From contig JACKDQ010000004.1 of the NCBI GenBank assembly GCA_020633415.1, forward strand, positions 62,001 through 126,000: a DNA stretch of 64,000 bases. Direction: 5' to 3'. This DNA is from Deltaproteobacteria bacterium. GTDB taxonomy: Bacteria > Myxococcota_A > Polyangia > GCA-2747355. The notes beneath the pieces were generated by a model. The model had not been told where the DNA came from. It saw only the letters and a program-made list of their open reading frames with translations, and ran no database searches. Numbering within the stretch: position 1 is the stretch's first letter; each line of letters opens with the position of its first letter. This document shows, piece after piece, positions 8,648 to 17,598 of this stretch. The position numbers and the translations under genes were made by a program.

Positions 8648-9748
8648 CTAGGGGCCGCAACCATCGCTCCAGTTTGGGTCGAGGGCGGTCAACCAGCTGG
8701 CCAGCTCGCCGCTGGCGGTGAAACAGCCGTTGCCGTAAAAGTGCGCACTTTGCAGTCGCAGCTTGGCTAGTTCTGGGGGTAGTGCCCCGGCGAGCTTGTT
8801 GTTTTGCAGGTTGAGATATCGCAAACTCTCGAGCGCGCCAACGGAGCTGGGCACTGTGCCGACCAGCGCGTTGTCGCCGACGTCCAAGTGCACGAGCTTG
8901 AGCAGATCGCCCAGTCCGGTGGGCAACGGCCCATCGAGGGTGTTGTTGCCCAGGCCGAGCTGCTGTAGCTGGCTGAGCCCGCTCAGGTCAGGGATCACGC
9001 CGCTGAGCCGATTGTTCTGCAGGTGCAGCACCGTTAGAGAGGGCACCTTGGCCAGTGACGCCGGGATCGCGCCGCTAAAGCTGTTGTTTTGCAGTTCGAG
9101 TACAGCCAACGGCAGTCTGTCGAGCCACTTGGGCAAGGCGCCGCTCAGTTGGTTGCCGTTGAGTTGCAGCCGGTCGATCGGCAGCGAAGCGAGCGCGCTG
9201 GGGATGCCCCCTGTCAGCCTGTTTTGCGGCAGGACGAGATCGCTCATCTTCGTCAAGGCGGCGAGCTGGTCAGGTAGCGACCCGCTGAGGTTGTTGTTGG
9301 TCAAATCGATCCAGTCGACGTGCCCGATGGCGCAAACGATCCCATGCCAGCTGCAGGGGGTTGGTGAGGAATTCCAGCCGCTGCGGTTGGTCCAATTGTC
9401 GCCACCGGTGGCATAGTAGAAGGCGCGCAGTGCTTCGCATTCGCTGGCAGGAATCTGTGCCTGTTGGCTGCAAAGGCAAGCTATCGCGCACGATCCGCCG
9501 CAATCGATGCCGGTCTCGTCGCCATTTTGCAGCTGGTCGCTGCAACTCGCCAGTGCTGCATCGTCTGCAACGCCGCCATCCGGCTTTAATCCGGGAATAC
9601 TCGGTCGCTCTCCCGCGAAATCGGTCGCGATCGGCGTGAGGTCAGCGGCATTGCCGCCATCATCGGCGTTAGCGTGGGTTGACCAGCCAGCGCGGGTGCA
9701 GCCGCCGAGCAGCAGCACGATCGCGATAAGCCAAGCAACCCGCGGCAC
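8648..9748 (-). CDS. Plant-type leucine-rich-repeat lipoprotein
   Basis: A 366-residue secreted lipoprotein. The GTG start is preceded by a GAGG ribosome site. The signal peptide ends in lipobox LLGGC. A disordered Asp/Ala-rich linker leads to a Cys-rich motif (NGDETGIDCGGSC) common in myxobacterial surface proteins. An LRRNT-like cap with ATGGDNWTNRSGW comes next, then about nine LRR units of the form LxxLxLxxNxLSGxIP (about residues 150-345). Probably a surface adhesion or recognition protein; ligand unknown. Its start lies 3 bases after the stop of the GH114-like gene, so the two form an operon. Confidence 0.9.
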   Translation of the reverse strand: MPRVAWLIAIVLLLGGCTRAGWSTHANADDGGNAADLTPIATDFAGERPSIPGLKPDGGVADDAALASCSDQLQNGDETGIDCGGSCAIACLCSQQAQIPASECEALRAFYYATGGDNWTNRSGWNSSPTPCSWHGIVCAIGHVDWIDLTNNNLSGSLPDQLAALTKMSDLVLPQNRLTGGIPSALASLPIDRLQLNGNQLSGALPKWLDRLPLAVLELQNNSFSGAIPASLAKVPSLTVLHLQNNRLSGVIPDLSGLSQLQQLGLGNNTLDGPLPTGLGDLLKLVHLDVGDNALVGTVPSSVGALESLRYLNLQNNKLAGALPPELAKLRLQSAHFYGNGCFTASGELASWLTALDPNWSDGCGP

Positions 9749-9751
9749 GAC

Positions 9752-12616
9752 TTACCTCAGCAGCGTGTAGGAGAAGCCCGCCGCACCGAAGTCAGGCATG
9801 TAGTCGACTTGACCATTGCCATTGTCGGCGGCGAAGTAGAGTTGGATCCGCTCAGCAAGGCCACTGATGTCGCTCTTGCGAATGCGCAGCTCGAGCTCTT
9901 TGCCACTGTGCATGTATTCGATGTCGGCGACCTTTGTCCATTTCCAGATCAGGCCATCGCTTGGATCGAAGGTCGGCGTGTTGGGGTTTTGCATGCCGTC
10001 GTAGACGAAGAGCTGCGTGCCATTGATTAGATAGTCGGCGCCTTTTTTGCCACGATGGCCGGTCCAACTCTTGGCATCGGTGTTGAGGAAGATCAGGTAG
10101 TGCCAATCGTAGGCGCGGATGATGTCGGTGGTCGCGAAGTAGATGTAAAGGAAGGTGTCGTCGTCGTGCAGTCGCGCGCCGCTAAACGAACGCTCTTGGC
10201 TGCTGGTCAGGTCGGCAAGCAGCGGAACGGCTTTCCAGTCGTCGAATTTTGCGTCGATCGCCAAAGCGACGCTGTGGTTCTTTGCGCGCGGTGCTGCCGC
10301 CAGCGTCGCCGTGTTGCCGTCCTCGATGCCACCCGAAGGGCCGGCGCCGCCTTGGGTCGAGTCCTCGGCGCGCACGGCGAAGTAGTATGTTTTGCCGTTC
10401 TGTAACCCGCTGATCGTGTATTCGTGGGGGCAGACATCGTCGAAGCTCGAGCCGCTGCGCACGGTGTAGTCGCCGCCGACGCCGTACTGGACGTTCTTGT
10501 GGACGGTGGCCTTGGCGAAATCGATCGGAAAACTTTCCGATACGTAGATGTTGTAGCGAACTGGGCGCGTCTGGTCATGAGCTACGTCCCAGCGCACGGT
10601 GACCGCGCTGTCTTTGGGGATCACTTTTTGGACGCCGACGCGTGGCACCACTTCACCCCAGGCCTCGGAGCCCTTGGCCATGAAGAACTCGCGCTCGGTC
10701 GGGTGGAACCAATCGAAGCCGCTGGTGGTGTTGTCCCAGTTTGGCGGCTTGGTATCTTTGGGGGGTGTCCAGTCGATGATCAAGCTCGGCGTTGCGCTGA
10801 CCCAGCGGTCGGTGATCAGCTCGACTCGGCCGTAACGCAGCACCGAAAAGTCGACGACCTCTTCGAACGTAGCGGGGAACTCTTTGGCGAAATCGTCGGG
10901 CCGCGCGGCGTAGTCGATCGACAGCACCGGCATGTAGCTATCGGGCCGCGAGACTTCAACCTGGATCTTCGGATTGGAGTAGTTCTTGGTTAGCGGCACG
11001 AAGGGCGCACGGTTGTAGCCATCGAGCACCGTGGCGTCGATGCACTTTTTGATCAGTTCGCCAGTGTTGAGATCCTTTTCTTGGCTACAACAGTTTTCCT
11101 GGGTCTTGTCACAGTGGTAGTTGCTGTCGAGAAAGTGGCTCTCGTAAAGCGCGATGTCGATGTACTTGCGAGGGCTCCATCGATATTGGTGCGGGTATTG
11201 CGGCATGAAATAGAACAGCCCGCGGTTGAGCAGCAACACCTTGTTGGGATAGGTGTCGTCGAGTCGCTTGATCAGGTCGTGTAACCCTTTGGCGGTGTAA
11301 CCGTAGCCGGTCCAGGGGTCGGCGATCTCCGGCGTGTCGAGGAACAGCCCGTCGTAATCGATAAAGTGCAAGAGGGCGTCGGAACTATAGGGCGCCTCGC
11401 TTCGGCCGTCGGCGCCGATCAAGAAGTCCTGCCAGGCGACGTCGCCCGGGTGCACATAGCAGGCGCCCCATGTTCCATGGCGATCGGCCTTGCCGTCGTG
11501 TCCGGGATTATTGATGTCTCGACCGATCTTTTCGTCGAGGTAGTACGAGGCCACACCCTGGTTGGTGTAAACCAGCTGTCCGCTTTGGTTGTCGTAGTAG
11601 GCGGGTCCGCGCCCGTCGCCGACGATCTCCGGCTGGTTGTTAAAGGTGCGCACGTCCTCGCCGAGCGAGATGTAGCCGAGCACGATCACGTCATCATCGT
11701 CGCCGAGGATGCCGTTCTTACCGGCGCGAATCCGACGGACGATCGGTCCCTGCTCAGCCGGTGTGGGTCCACCGTTGCTGGCCAGTACGACCAAATCGAA
11801 CTTGCTGACCTTCTCGATCACGCTGCGGTCCCAGACCCCGTAGAACACGACCCAGTTGGCGATCGCATGCACGTCGGGGAGCGGGCGACTCTGCAACTTG
11901 GCGAGCTGTCCAGGGCCAAGCTCGTAGGGCACAGCGGCCAGCACGCCGTTGTTGTCAGGCGCGTAGTCGGTGATGTCGTCCTGCCAGTCGACCGTACCGC
12001 GACCATCGATGCCAGCGAACGCCAGGTCGATCGTCGTTTGGCGGGCCTCGGCCAAACCGATCTTGTCGCGAGTGATCGCGAGCTCGATCGCTGTGTCACC
12101 CTGCGGGCCAGCTGCTTGGCGGAGTCCAAGAATATTGTCGGACCACACCCACGTCGTGCCGTCACCGGTGTACTTCATCAATCTGCCCGAGAGCACCATG
12201 TAGTCGGCGCCCATCACGTCGCCCGCCAGCAAGTAGCCAGTCTTTTTGTTGCGGTCGACATCGAGGTAGACCGCGTAGCTGGTTTTGCCGCTATCGGGCA
12301 GCGCACCGGCAAAGCGCACGAGGAAGTAAATCTCGGTCGAGGTGTGAGCGGCGCGGACTTGGACGATGTCGTTTGCCGCAGCGATCGTCGCTGGCTGGAG
12401 ATCTTTGTCGCGTCCGTCGGCCTGCGGATCGTCGACCAAGTCGCTGACGTTTTGCGCCTGGCTCCAGTCGCCGAGCAAGCCATCGATCGCTATCGGGACA
12501 AAAATATTCGGCGTTCCATCGTAGGGGGGTAGCTCGACGATGCCGCCCGGCCCCTGTGGGCCACAGGCGCAAACCAGCGAAAGGCCGAGCGTTAGAGCTA
12601 AATCACTGCGCACCAC
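9752..12616 (-). CDS. Secreted GH114-like glycosidase lipoprotein with CBM9-like and FN3 domains
   Basis: About 954 residues. I chose the GTG GTG start (12616) because AGAGGTG precedes it at good distance and a signal peptide with lipobox SLVCAC follows at once; the open frame to 12886 encodes nothing signal-like. Domains: N-terminal CBM9/DOMON-like beta domain (GLLGDWSQAQN ... AVYLDVDRNKKTGY); a TIM-barrel like the endo-alpha-1,4-polygalactosaminidase family GH114 with WVVFYG, VLGYISLGED and the acidic strand-end DGLFLDTPE; an FN3 domain (VTVRWDV ... NGKTYYFAVRAED); and a second CBM9-like domain at the C terminus. It likely acts on an amino-sugar exopolysaccharide outside the cell. Substrate is inferred from family resemblance only. 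Confidence 0.85.
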   Translation of the reverse strand: MVRSDLALTLGLSLVCACGPQGPGGIVELPPYDGTPNIFVPIAIDGLLGDWSQAQNVSDLVDDPQADGRDKDLQPATIAAANDIVQVRAAHTSTEIYFLVRFAGALPDSGKTSYAVYLDVDRNKKTGYLLAGDVMGADYMVLSGRLMKYTGDGTTWVWSDNILGLRQAAGPQGDTAIELAITRDKIGLAEARQTTIDLAFAGIDGRGTVDWQDDITDYAPDNNGVLAAVPYELGPGQLAKLQSRPLPDVHAIANWVVFYGVWDRSVIEKVSKFDLVVLASNGGPTPAEQGPIVRRIRAGKNGILGDDDDVIVLGYISLGEDVRTFNNQPEIVGDGRGPAYYDNQSGQLVYTNQGVASYYLDEKIGRDINNPGHDGKADRHGTWGACYVHPGDVAWQDFLIGADGRSEAPYSSDALLHFIDYDGLFLDTPEIADPWTGYGYTAKGLHDLIKRLDDTYPNKVLLLNRGLFYFMPQYPHQYRWSPRKYIDIALYESHFLDSNYHCDKTQENCCSQEKDLNTGELIKKCIDATVLDGYNRAPFVPLTKNYSNPKIQVEVSRPDSYMPVLSIDYAARPDDFAKEFPATFEEVVDFSVLRYGRVELITDRWVSATPSLIIDWTPPKDTKPPNWDNTTSGFDWFHPTEREFFMAKGSEAWGEVVPRVGVQKVIPKDSAVTVRWDVAHDQTRPVRYNIYVSESFPIDFAKATVHKNVQYGVGGDYTVRSGSSFDDVCPHEYTISGLQNGKTYYFAVRAEDSTQGGAGPSGGIEDGNTATLAAAPRAKNHSVALAIDAKFDDWKAVPLLADLTSSQERSFSGARLHDDDTFLYIYFATTDIIRAYDWHYLIFLNTDAKSWTGHRGKKGADYLINGTQLFVYDGMQNPNTPTFDPSDGLIWKWTKVADIEYMHSGKELELRIRKSDISGLAERIQLYFAADNGNGQVDYMPDFGAAGFSYTLLR

Positions 12617-13012
12617 GGGCACACCTCTTGTTGTTTCTTGGATCGTCGAAAACGGCAGAGGGTTGAGCGCCCAACGGACAAGATCGTGTGCCAAGCTGCG
12701 GTTTTTAGCGCGTTTTGCGCGAAATCCCGCGTCCCGTCGCACGCACGTTAGTGCGCGCAGCGATCGGCGATCTCTCCCTTCAGCGCGGCCCCTAGGGATT
12801 ACTCCGGGACCAGCTCCGCCGATTACCGCCACGTACTGCCTATCGAAGATCTGTTGTTTAGACGGTCGGCCGCTGTTGTCGGGCACTTACCTCGATTAAC
12901 GCCAGCGGGCGACTTCAGTGTCCGCCCTAGGCCGCTACAGCATCTTTTAATCGAGTGGTCAAATTGCGATAAGATCGCGCAACTCTTGGTGGCATTGCAG
13001 TCAATTCGATCC
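12617..13012. other. Non-coding divergent region between the GH114-like gene and ccmC
   Basis: About 400 bases without a convincing gene on either strand. The open minus-strand frame through it is Arg-rich and lacks a signal or domain. An A/T-richer patch lies near 12945-12985. The ccmC promoter follows at 13013. Confidence 0.5.
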
Positions 13013-13040
13013 TTGACCCGCCGTGCTGGTCAGGTAGGCT
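13013..13040 (+). promoter_or_regulatory. Sigma70-like promoter of the ccmCDEFGHI operon
   Basis: TTGACC, a 16-base spacer, then TAGGCT. The extended pattern TTGACCCG ... TAGGCTGCCG is repeated upstream of ccmA at 30026-30053. The ccmC ATG is 42 bases downstream, with GGGAGA as ribosome site and a small hairpin GAAGC/GCTTC in the leader. Confidence 0.65.
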
Positions 13041-13082
13041 GCCGGCCAACGCGAAGCCTGCTAGCTTCTCGGGAGATTAGTA

Positions 13083-13784
13083 ATGAACAAGCGGTTTCCT
13101 AGCGAACATTATTTCGGACTGATCGGTCTCGTGCTGCTCGGCATCGGTTCCTACGTTGGACTTGTCGTCGCACCGCCCGACCAATACATGGGTGAGGTTG
13201 GCCGCATCCTCTACTGTCACGTGCCAACGGCCTGGAACGCGCTGTTGATGCTGACCATCGCCTGCGTCGTGGGCGTTGGCTATCTGATCAACCGCAAGAC
13301 CAGTTGGGACGATGTGCTCGTCGGCGCGATCGAGGTTGGCGTGGTCTATACGATCATGTTGCTGATCCAAGGTTCGATTTGGGGACGGCCGACCTGGGGG
13401 ACCTATTGGGACTGGGATCCGCGCTTGACCTCTTCGGCGGTGATGCTGATCGCCTTTGCGGCGATCCTCGGGTTGCGCACCTTCGTCGACGACGCCAATC
13501 GGCGCGCCGTCTGGACCGCTGTCGCAACGATCGTCGCCTTCGTCGATGTGCCGATCGTTTACTTTTCGATCAAGTGGTGGCGCACGCTGCATCAGGAGTT
13601 TTCCTCCCCGCAGACCGTCGCAGCCTCGATGAAGTTGCCGCTACGCATGAACGCATTCGCCTTGTTGTTCATCGCGATTTGGTTGATCGCCCGACGGGCG
13701 CGCATCGAAAAGGCCAAGCGGCTCAAAGAGGGTGGCGAAGTTGCCGAGCCAACGACGTCGACTTTGATCGCAGGCCAGGAGTAG
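13083..13784 (+). CDS. ccmC: Cytochrome c maturation haem-handling protein CcmC
   Basis: A 233-residue polytopic inner-membrane protein of the haem handling family. It helps present haem to CcmE in System I. Six hydrophobic helices are visible. The tryptophan-rich periplasmic haem-binding motif WGTYWDWDPRLTSS lies near residue 102, flanked by a conserved His in the early loop (LYCHVPTAWN) and another in WWRTLHQ. First gene of a run of seven ccm genes with overlapping or abutting ends. Confidence 0.95.
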   Translation: MNKRFPSEHYFGLIGLVLLGIGSYVGLVVAPPDQYMGEVGRILYCHVPTAWNALLMLTIACVVGVGYLINRKTSWDDVLVGAIEVGVVYTIMLLIQGSIWGRPTWGTYWDWDPRLTSSAVMLIAFAAILGLRTFVDDANRRAVWTAVATIVAFVDVPIVYFSIKWWRTLHQEFSSPQTVAASMKLPLRMNAFALLFIAIWLIARRARIEKAKRLKEGGEVAEPTTSTLIAGQE

Positions 13785-13793
13785 GAGAGCACA

Positions 13794-13937
13794 ATGCGTG
13801 GAGTGATCAGCGGTGGCTGGGGCTACGTAGCAGCAGCCTGGGGCATCGGCTTCGGTATCCTGATGGTTTACGTTCTATCGATTTGGAATCGCGCGCGACG
13901 CGCGACGCAGATGGAGCAACGTGGTAACGATGAGTAG
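13794..13937 (+). CDS. ccmD: Small haem exporter protein CcmD
   Basis: A 47-residue ORF with GGAG upstream. It encodes one transmembrane helix (WGYVAAAWGIGFGILMVYVLS) followed by a basic tail (NRARRAT), the usual CcmD form, and it sits exactly between ccmC and ccmE. CcmD stabilises the CcmABC-CcmE complex. It overlaps the start of ccmE by 8 bases. Confidence 0.85.
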   Translation: MRGVISGGWGYVAAAWGIGFGILMVYVLSIWNRARRATQMEQRGNDE

Positions 13938-14415
13938 TCAAGCGAGCAGAGCAGGCGGTCCGAAAAAGAAGCTGTTTTTCACCGTAGCGATCGTGATCGT
14001 CGTCGGGGCGATCGGTTTCCTCGCCTTCGGTGGGATTGGCAAGAACCTCGTCTATTACTGGAACCCGACCGAGCTCCTGCAAAACGAGGCGCGCGCGGTC
14101 GGTGCGAAGATCCGACTCGGTGGCATGGTCAAACAGGGCTCGCTGCCGAAGAGCTATAACGCAGAGAAGTTCAGTGAGTTGACCTTCGTCGTCACCGACA
14201 TGAAGCACGACGTCAAGGTTCACACCCGATCGGTGCCGCCGCAGATGTTCCGCGAGGGTATCGGTGTGGTGATCGAAGGCACGTACACCAAAGAGGGTGT
14301 CTTCGAATCGGAGCGACTGTTGGTCAAACACGGCAACGAATATCAGCCTCCTAAGCCCGGCGAAGCCGTCGACACCAAGAAGCTGATGAAGAGCATGGCG
14401 GAGTCGAAAAAGTGA
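13930..14415 (+). CDS. ccmE: Haem chaperone CcmE
   Basis: A 161-residue periplasmic protein with an N-terminal membrane anchor (residues about 14-34) and an OB-fold beta domain. It binds haem covalently and passes it to CcmF. The haem-linking histidine is H134 in LVKHGNEYQPP, with the conserved Tyr at 138, the expected spacing of the HxxxY-type CcmE motif. I chose ATG 13930, which overlaps ccmD. A short Lys-rich C-terminal tail follows. Confidence 0.95.
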   Translation: MSSQASRAGGPKKKLFFTVAIVIVVGAIGFLAFGGIGKNLVYYWNPTELLQNEARAVGAKIRLGGMVKQGSLPKSYNAEKFSELTFVVTDMKHDVKVHTRSVPPQMFREGIGVVIEGTYTKEGVFESERLLVKHGNEYQPPKPGEAVDTKKLMKSMAESKK

Positions 14416-16406
14416 GCCTCGCTTTATTCGGTCGGCTGTTGATCCTTGCGGCATTGGCGTTTGCGTGCGCCGGTGCCGTTTTGGGTTTTCACGCCGGTCG
14501 CAGTCGTTCGGCATTGGCGCTCAAGCTAGCGCGCCGCTTCGCCTATGCCTTCGCCGGTGCGTTAATCCTGGCAACCTTGGTGATGGAATATGCGCTGCTC
14601 ACCCATGATTTTTCGGTGAGCTACGTCGCCCAGGTCGGATCGCGTGCCACCCCGATTCACATCACGATCGTCAGTCTGTGGTCGTCCCTCGAGGGGTCGA
14701 TCCTCTTTTGGGGGTTAGTGCTGGCCGTCTTTGTCGCGGCGCTGACACGCAGCTTGCGCGACAAAAACCTCGCCTTTGCGCCAGACACGATCGGTGTCGT
14801 GCTGGCGATCGGTTCGTTTTTCGCCTTCTTGTTGGCTGGTCCGGCCAACCCCTTTGGCGACGTGCCCAATGTGCCGCTCGACGGTCCAGGGCCCAACCCG
14901 CTGTTGCAGAACCACCCGCTGATGATCGTCCATCCGCCGCTGCTCTACCTGGGGTACGTCGGCATGGCGATCCCCTTTGCGATGGGCGCCGCCGCCTTGA
15001 TTCATGGCGGGATGAGTTCGGCGTGGATGTCGTCGATTCGCCGCTGGATGCTGATCCCCTGGACGTTCCTCACCGGTGGCATCGTGATGGGCGGCTGGTG
15101 GGCCTATGAGGTTCTCGGCTGGGGTGGTTATTGGGCGTGGGACCCGGTGGAAAACGCCTCGTTCTTGCCGTGGCTGACGGCGACGGCGTTCTTGCACGCG
15201 GCGATGCTGCAGGAGCGTCGCGGCCAACTTAAGGCCTGGACGCTCGTGCTGCTTTTCGTCACCTTCGCGTTGACGATCCTCGGTACCTTCATGACGCGCT
15301 CGGGTGTGTTCAACTCCGTTCACTCCTTTACCCAAAGTGCGATCGGCCCGACGTTTCTGGTATTCTTGGCTGTCGTACTGATCTTCTCCGTGTTCTTGCT
15401 GGCCTTTCGGGTCAACACCCTCGAACCTGGGCGGCCGCTGCGCTCTTGGCGCAGCCGCGACTTTGCCTTCATCTTCAACAATCTGCTGCTGGTGCTCTTT
15501 ACCTTCACCGTGCTCGTCGGCACCTGCTTCCCGCTGCTGGTCGAAGCGATTCGTGGCGCCAAGCTCTCGGTCGGTGAGCCGTTCTTCAACCAATTCGCTC
15601 TGCCGATCGGCACGGCGATCGTCTTCTTGATGGGCATCGGGCCCGCGCTGCCCTGGGGCCGTGCGAGTGCCGACGATGCGAAGACCGCGCTGCTTTGGCC
15701 GGTCGTGCTCTCGGTCGTCGTCACCTCCGGGGCCGCCGGCCTGTTGATGGCCCAAGGTCACGAGCCGAAGCTTTGGCCGCTGCTCTGCGTTGCCGCTTCG
15801 ACGTTGGCGTTGGTGGTTGCACTGCGCGACATGTGGACGCCGATCCGTGCGCTGCGCAAACGCCACGACAGTGGTCTCGGCACCGCGGCGATCAAGGCGC
15901 TCAAGCGCGGGCGGCGCCGCTACGGCGGACAGATCGTCCATATCGGCGTCGCATTGGTCACCCTCTCGATCGGCATTTCGGGTGGGTACCGCGAGATCGG
16001 CGAGAAGCTGCTCAAGCGTGGCGAGTCGATGAAGGTCGGCGACTACACGCTGACCTTCGCCGGCTCCAAGAACGTTAGCGATCCGCATCGGCAGCGCATT
16101 CTCGGTATCGTTCGCGTGGCCTCGGGTGATCGCCAGATGGGTGAGATGTATCCGGCGATGAATCACTATCCGCGCCAGATGAACCCGATCGGTACGCCGG
16201 CGGTGCGGAGCACACTGACCGGTGACCTTTATCTCTCGGCGATGCAGATCGACCCGGCCGGTTCATTTATCGGCTTGCGCGTCTACCTCAACCCGGCTGT
16301 ACCCTGGCTGTGGGTCGGGATGTTCGTGATGATGGTTGGCGGGACGATCAGCGCGTGGCCGGGCCGACGGCGCAAGCGTGGCCCAGCCGCGGCGGAGGCA
16401 GCCTGA
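14412..16406 (+). CDS. ccmF: Cytochrome c haem lyase subunit CcmF
   Basis: A 664-residue polytopic inner-membrane protein, the core of the System I haem ligation complex. The GTG start overlaps the ccmE stop by 4 bases. The WWD haem-binding motif WGGYWAWDPVENASFLPWL begins at about residue 237. Conserved periplasmic histidines lie in HPPLLYLGY and HSFTQS regions, and a large periplasmic loop near the C terminus precedes the last helix. Length matches the family. Confidence 0.96.
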   Translation: MSLALFGRLLILAALAFACAGAVLGFHAGRSRSALALKLARRFAYAFAGALILATLVMEYALLTHDFSVSYVAQVGSRATPIHITIVSLWSSLEGSILFWGLVLAVFVAALTRSLRDKNLAFAPDTIGVVLAIGSFFAFLLAGPANPFGDVPNVPLDGPGPNPLLQNHPLMIVHPPLLYLGYVGMAIPFAMGAAALIHGGMSSAWMSSIRRWMLIPWTFLTGGIVMGGWWAYEVLGWGGYWAWDPVENASFLPWLTATAFLHAAMLQERRGQLKAWTLVLLFVTFALTILGTFMTRSGVFNSVHSFTQSAIGPTFLVFLAVVLIFSVFLLAFRVNTLEPGRPLRSWRSRDFAFIFNNLLLVLFTFTVLVGTCFPLLVEAIRGAKLSVGEPFFNQFALPIGTAIVFLMGIGPALPWGRASADDAKTALLWPVVLSVVVTSGAAGLLMAQGHEPKLWPLLCVAASTLALVVALRDMWTPIRALRKRHDSGLGTAAIKALKRGRRRYGGQIVHIGVALVTLSIGISGGYREIGEKLLKRGESMKVGDYTLTFAGSKNVSDPHRQRILGIVRVASGDRQMGEMYPAMNHYPRQMNPIGTPAVRSTLTGDLYLSAMQIDPAGSFIGLRVYLNPAVPWLWVGMFVMMVGGTISAWPGRRRKRGPAAAEAA

Positions 16407-17002
16407 TGGGACAAGACAACCAACAACAGGGCGAGACCGCGTCGACTGGCCAAGCGCAACCGTCGCGGCGCGTTTCCTACAAGGTGATCATTGGTGGTTT
16501 GGTGATCATCTTGCCGCTGCTCTGGGTGCTGTTTTCCGGCCTGTTCATGGATCCTCATCGGATGGATGCGCCACTGGTCGGCCGTAACGCGCCGGCATTC
16601 GATCTGCCCGAGCTGAACAGCGACGGCACGCGTTCACTGGCCAGCTACCGTGGCAAGCCGCTGGTGCTGAACTTTTTCGCGACGTGGTGTTTGCCTTGCC
16701 GCAGCGAGCATCCGGTGCTCAACCAGGCCGCACGGCAGTTTGGTGACCGGATACAGTTCGTCGGTGTGGTCTATGAAGACAAGCGTGCGGTGGTCAACGC
16801 CTGGCTCAACCGCTACGGCGGCCAGGCCTTTCCCACGCTGATCGACATTGGTGGCAAGGCGGCGATCGCCTACGGTGTGTACGGCGTACCCGAGACCTTC
16901 TTTATCGACCCTCAGGGGGTGATTCGTAGCAAGCACGTCGGTCCGATGGATCCGATGGTGATTCGCAGTCGCATCGCGCTGTTGGTCGGAGGTGGATCAT
17001 GA
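16406..17002 (+). CDS. ccmG: Thioredoxin-like thiol reductant CcmG (DsbE)
   Basis: A 198-residue membrane-anchored periplasmic thioredoxin that keeps apocytochrome or CcmH cysteines reduced before haem attachment. One N-terminal TM helix at about residues 27-48. The active site is WCLPC (C95, C98) within FFATWCLPCRSEHP. The family's GVPETFFID cis-proline segment is present. The ATG overlaps the ccmF stop by one base (TGATG). Confidence 0.94.
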   Translation: MGQDNQQQGETASTGQAQPSRRVSYKVIIGGLVIILPLLWVLFSGLFMDPHRMDAPLVGRNAPAFDLPELNSDGTRSLASYRGKPLVLNFFATWCLPCRSEHPVLNQAARQFGDRIQFVGVVYEDKRAVVNAWLNRYGGQAFPTLIDIGGKAAIAYGVYGVPETFFIDPQGVIRSKHVGPMDPMVIRSRIALLVGGGS

Positions 17003-17598
17003 GACCGACTCGTATTGCGCTGTGCGCAGCGCTCTTCGCGTTACACCTGTCTGGCGTGGCCGCGGCGCAAGTCGATCGCGGTGAGCGCGGCACCGATGCC
17101 GAGCGGATGGCGCTCGGTCCCGATGTGGAGAGGACCGTTGGCAAGCCGGCGAGCGGGCCGATCAGCGGTCCGGCGCTCGATCAGCTGACCCAGTCGATGG
17201 CCAAGCGAATGCGTTGCCCGGTTTGCCAAGGTGCAGCGGTTGCGGATTCGCCGTCGGAGTCGGCGCGCAACATGAAGCAGCAAGTCCGTTCGATGATCGC
17301 AGCGGGCTATAGCGAGGACCAAATCTTCCGCTATTTTGAGACCAGCTACGGCGAGTTCATCCGCTTGGTGCCGCGCGCAGAAGGGATCAACCTGCTGGTT
17401 TGGGCGATTCCGCTGAGCGGTTTGCTGGTCGGTTTGGCGCTGGCTTCCGGGTTTTGGACGCGCCGCAAGTGGATCGCTGAGCAAAAGGTCGCGCGCGAGA
17501 GCAGCGCGGTGTCCGAGCCGGGCCGGGCGCAGCCGTCGAACGACCAACAGCGGCTATTGGACGCATTTCGTAAAGAGGCGGAGAGCGACGATGCATGA
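16999..17598 (+). CDS. ccmH: Apocytochrome c thiol oxidoreductase CcmH (CycL)
   Basis: A 199-residue protein with a signal peptide (cleavage near AAAQ), a periplasmic three-helix domain with the redox motif RCPVCQ (C73, C76) and the SPSESARNMKQQVRSMI signature, then one C-terminal TM helix (about residues 130-152). It holds apocytochrome for haem ligation with CcmF. Overlaps ccmG by 4 bases and the next gene by 8. Confidence 0.95.
   Translation: MRPTRIALCAALFALHLSGVAAAQVDRGERGTDAERMALGPDVERTVGKPASGPISGPALDQLTQSMAKRMRCPVCQGAAVADSPSESARNMKQQVRSMIAAGYSEDQIFRYFETSYGEFIRLVPRAEGINLLVWAIPLSGLLVGLALASGFWTRRKWIAEQKVARESSAVSEPGRAQPSNDQQRLLDAFRKEAESDDA

Noticed and set aside
11366..12532. Long plus-strand ORF opposite the GH114-like gene
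   Set aside because: It is antisense to a gene with clear domains and signal peptide and shows no recognisable domain.
14715..16166. Long minus-strand ORF (483 codons) opposite ccmF
   Set aside because: Composition is Arg/Gln/His/Asp-rich low complexity, typical of the shadow frame of a hydrophobic gene.
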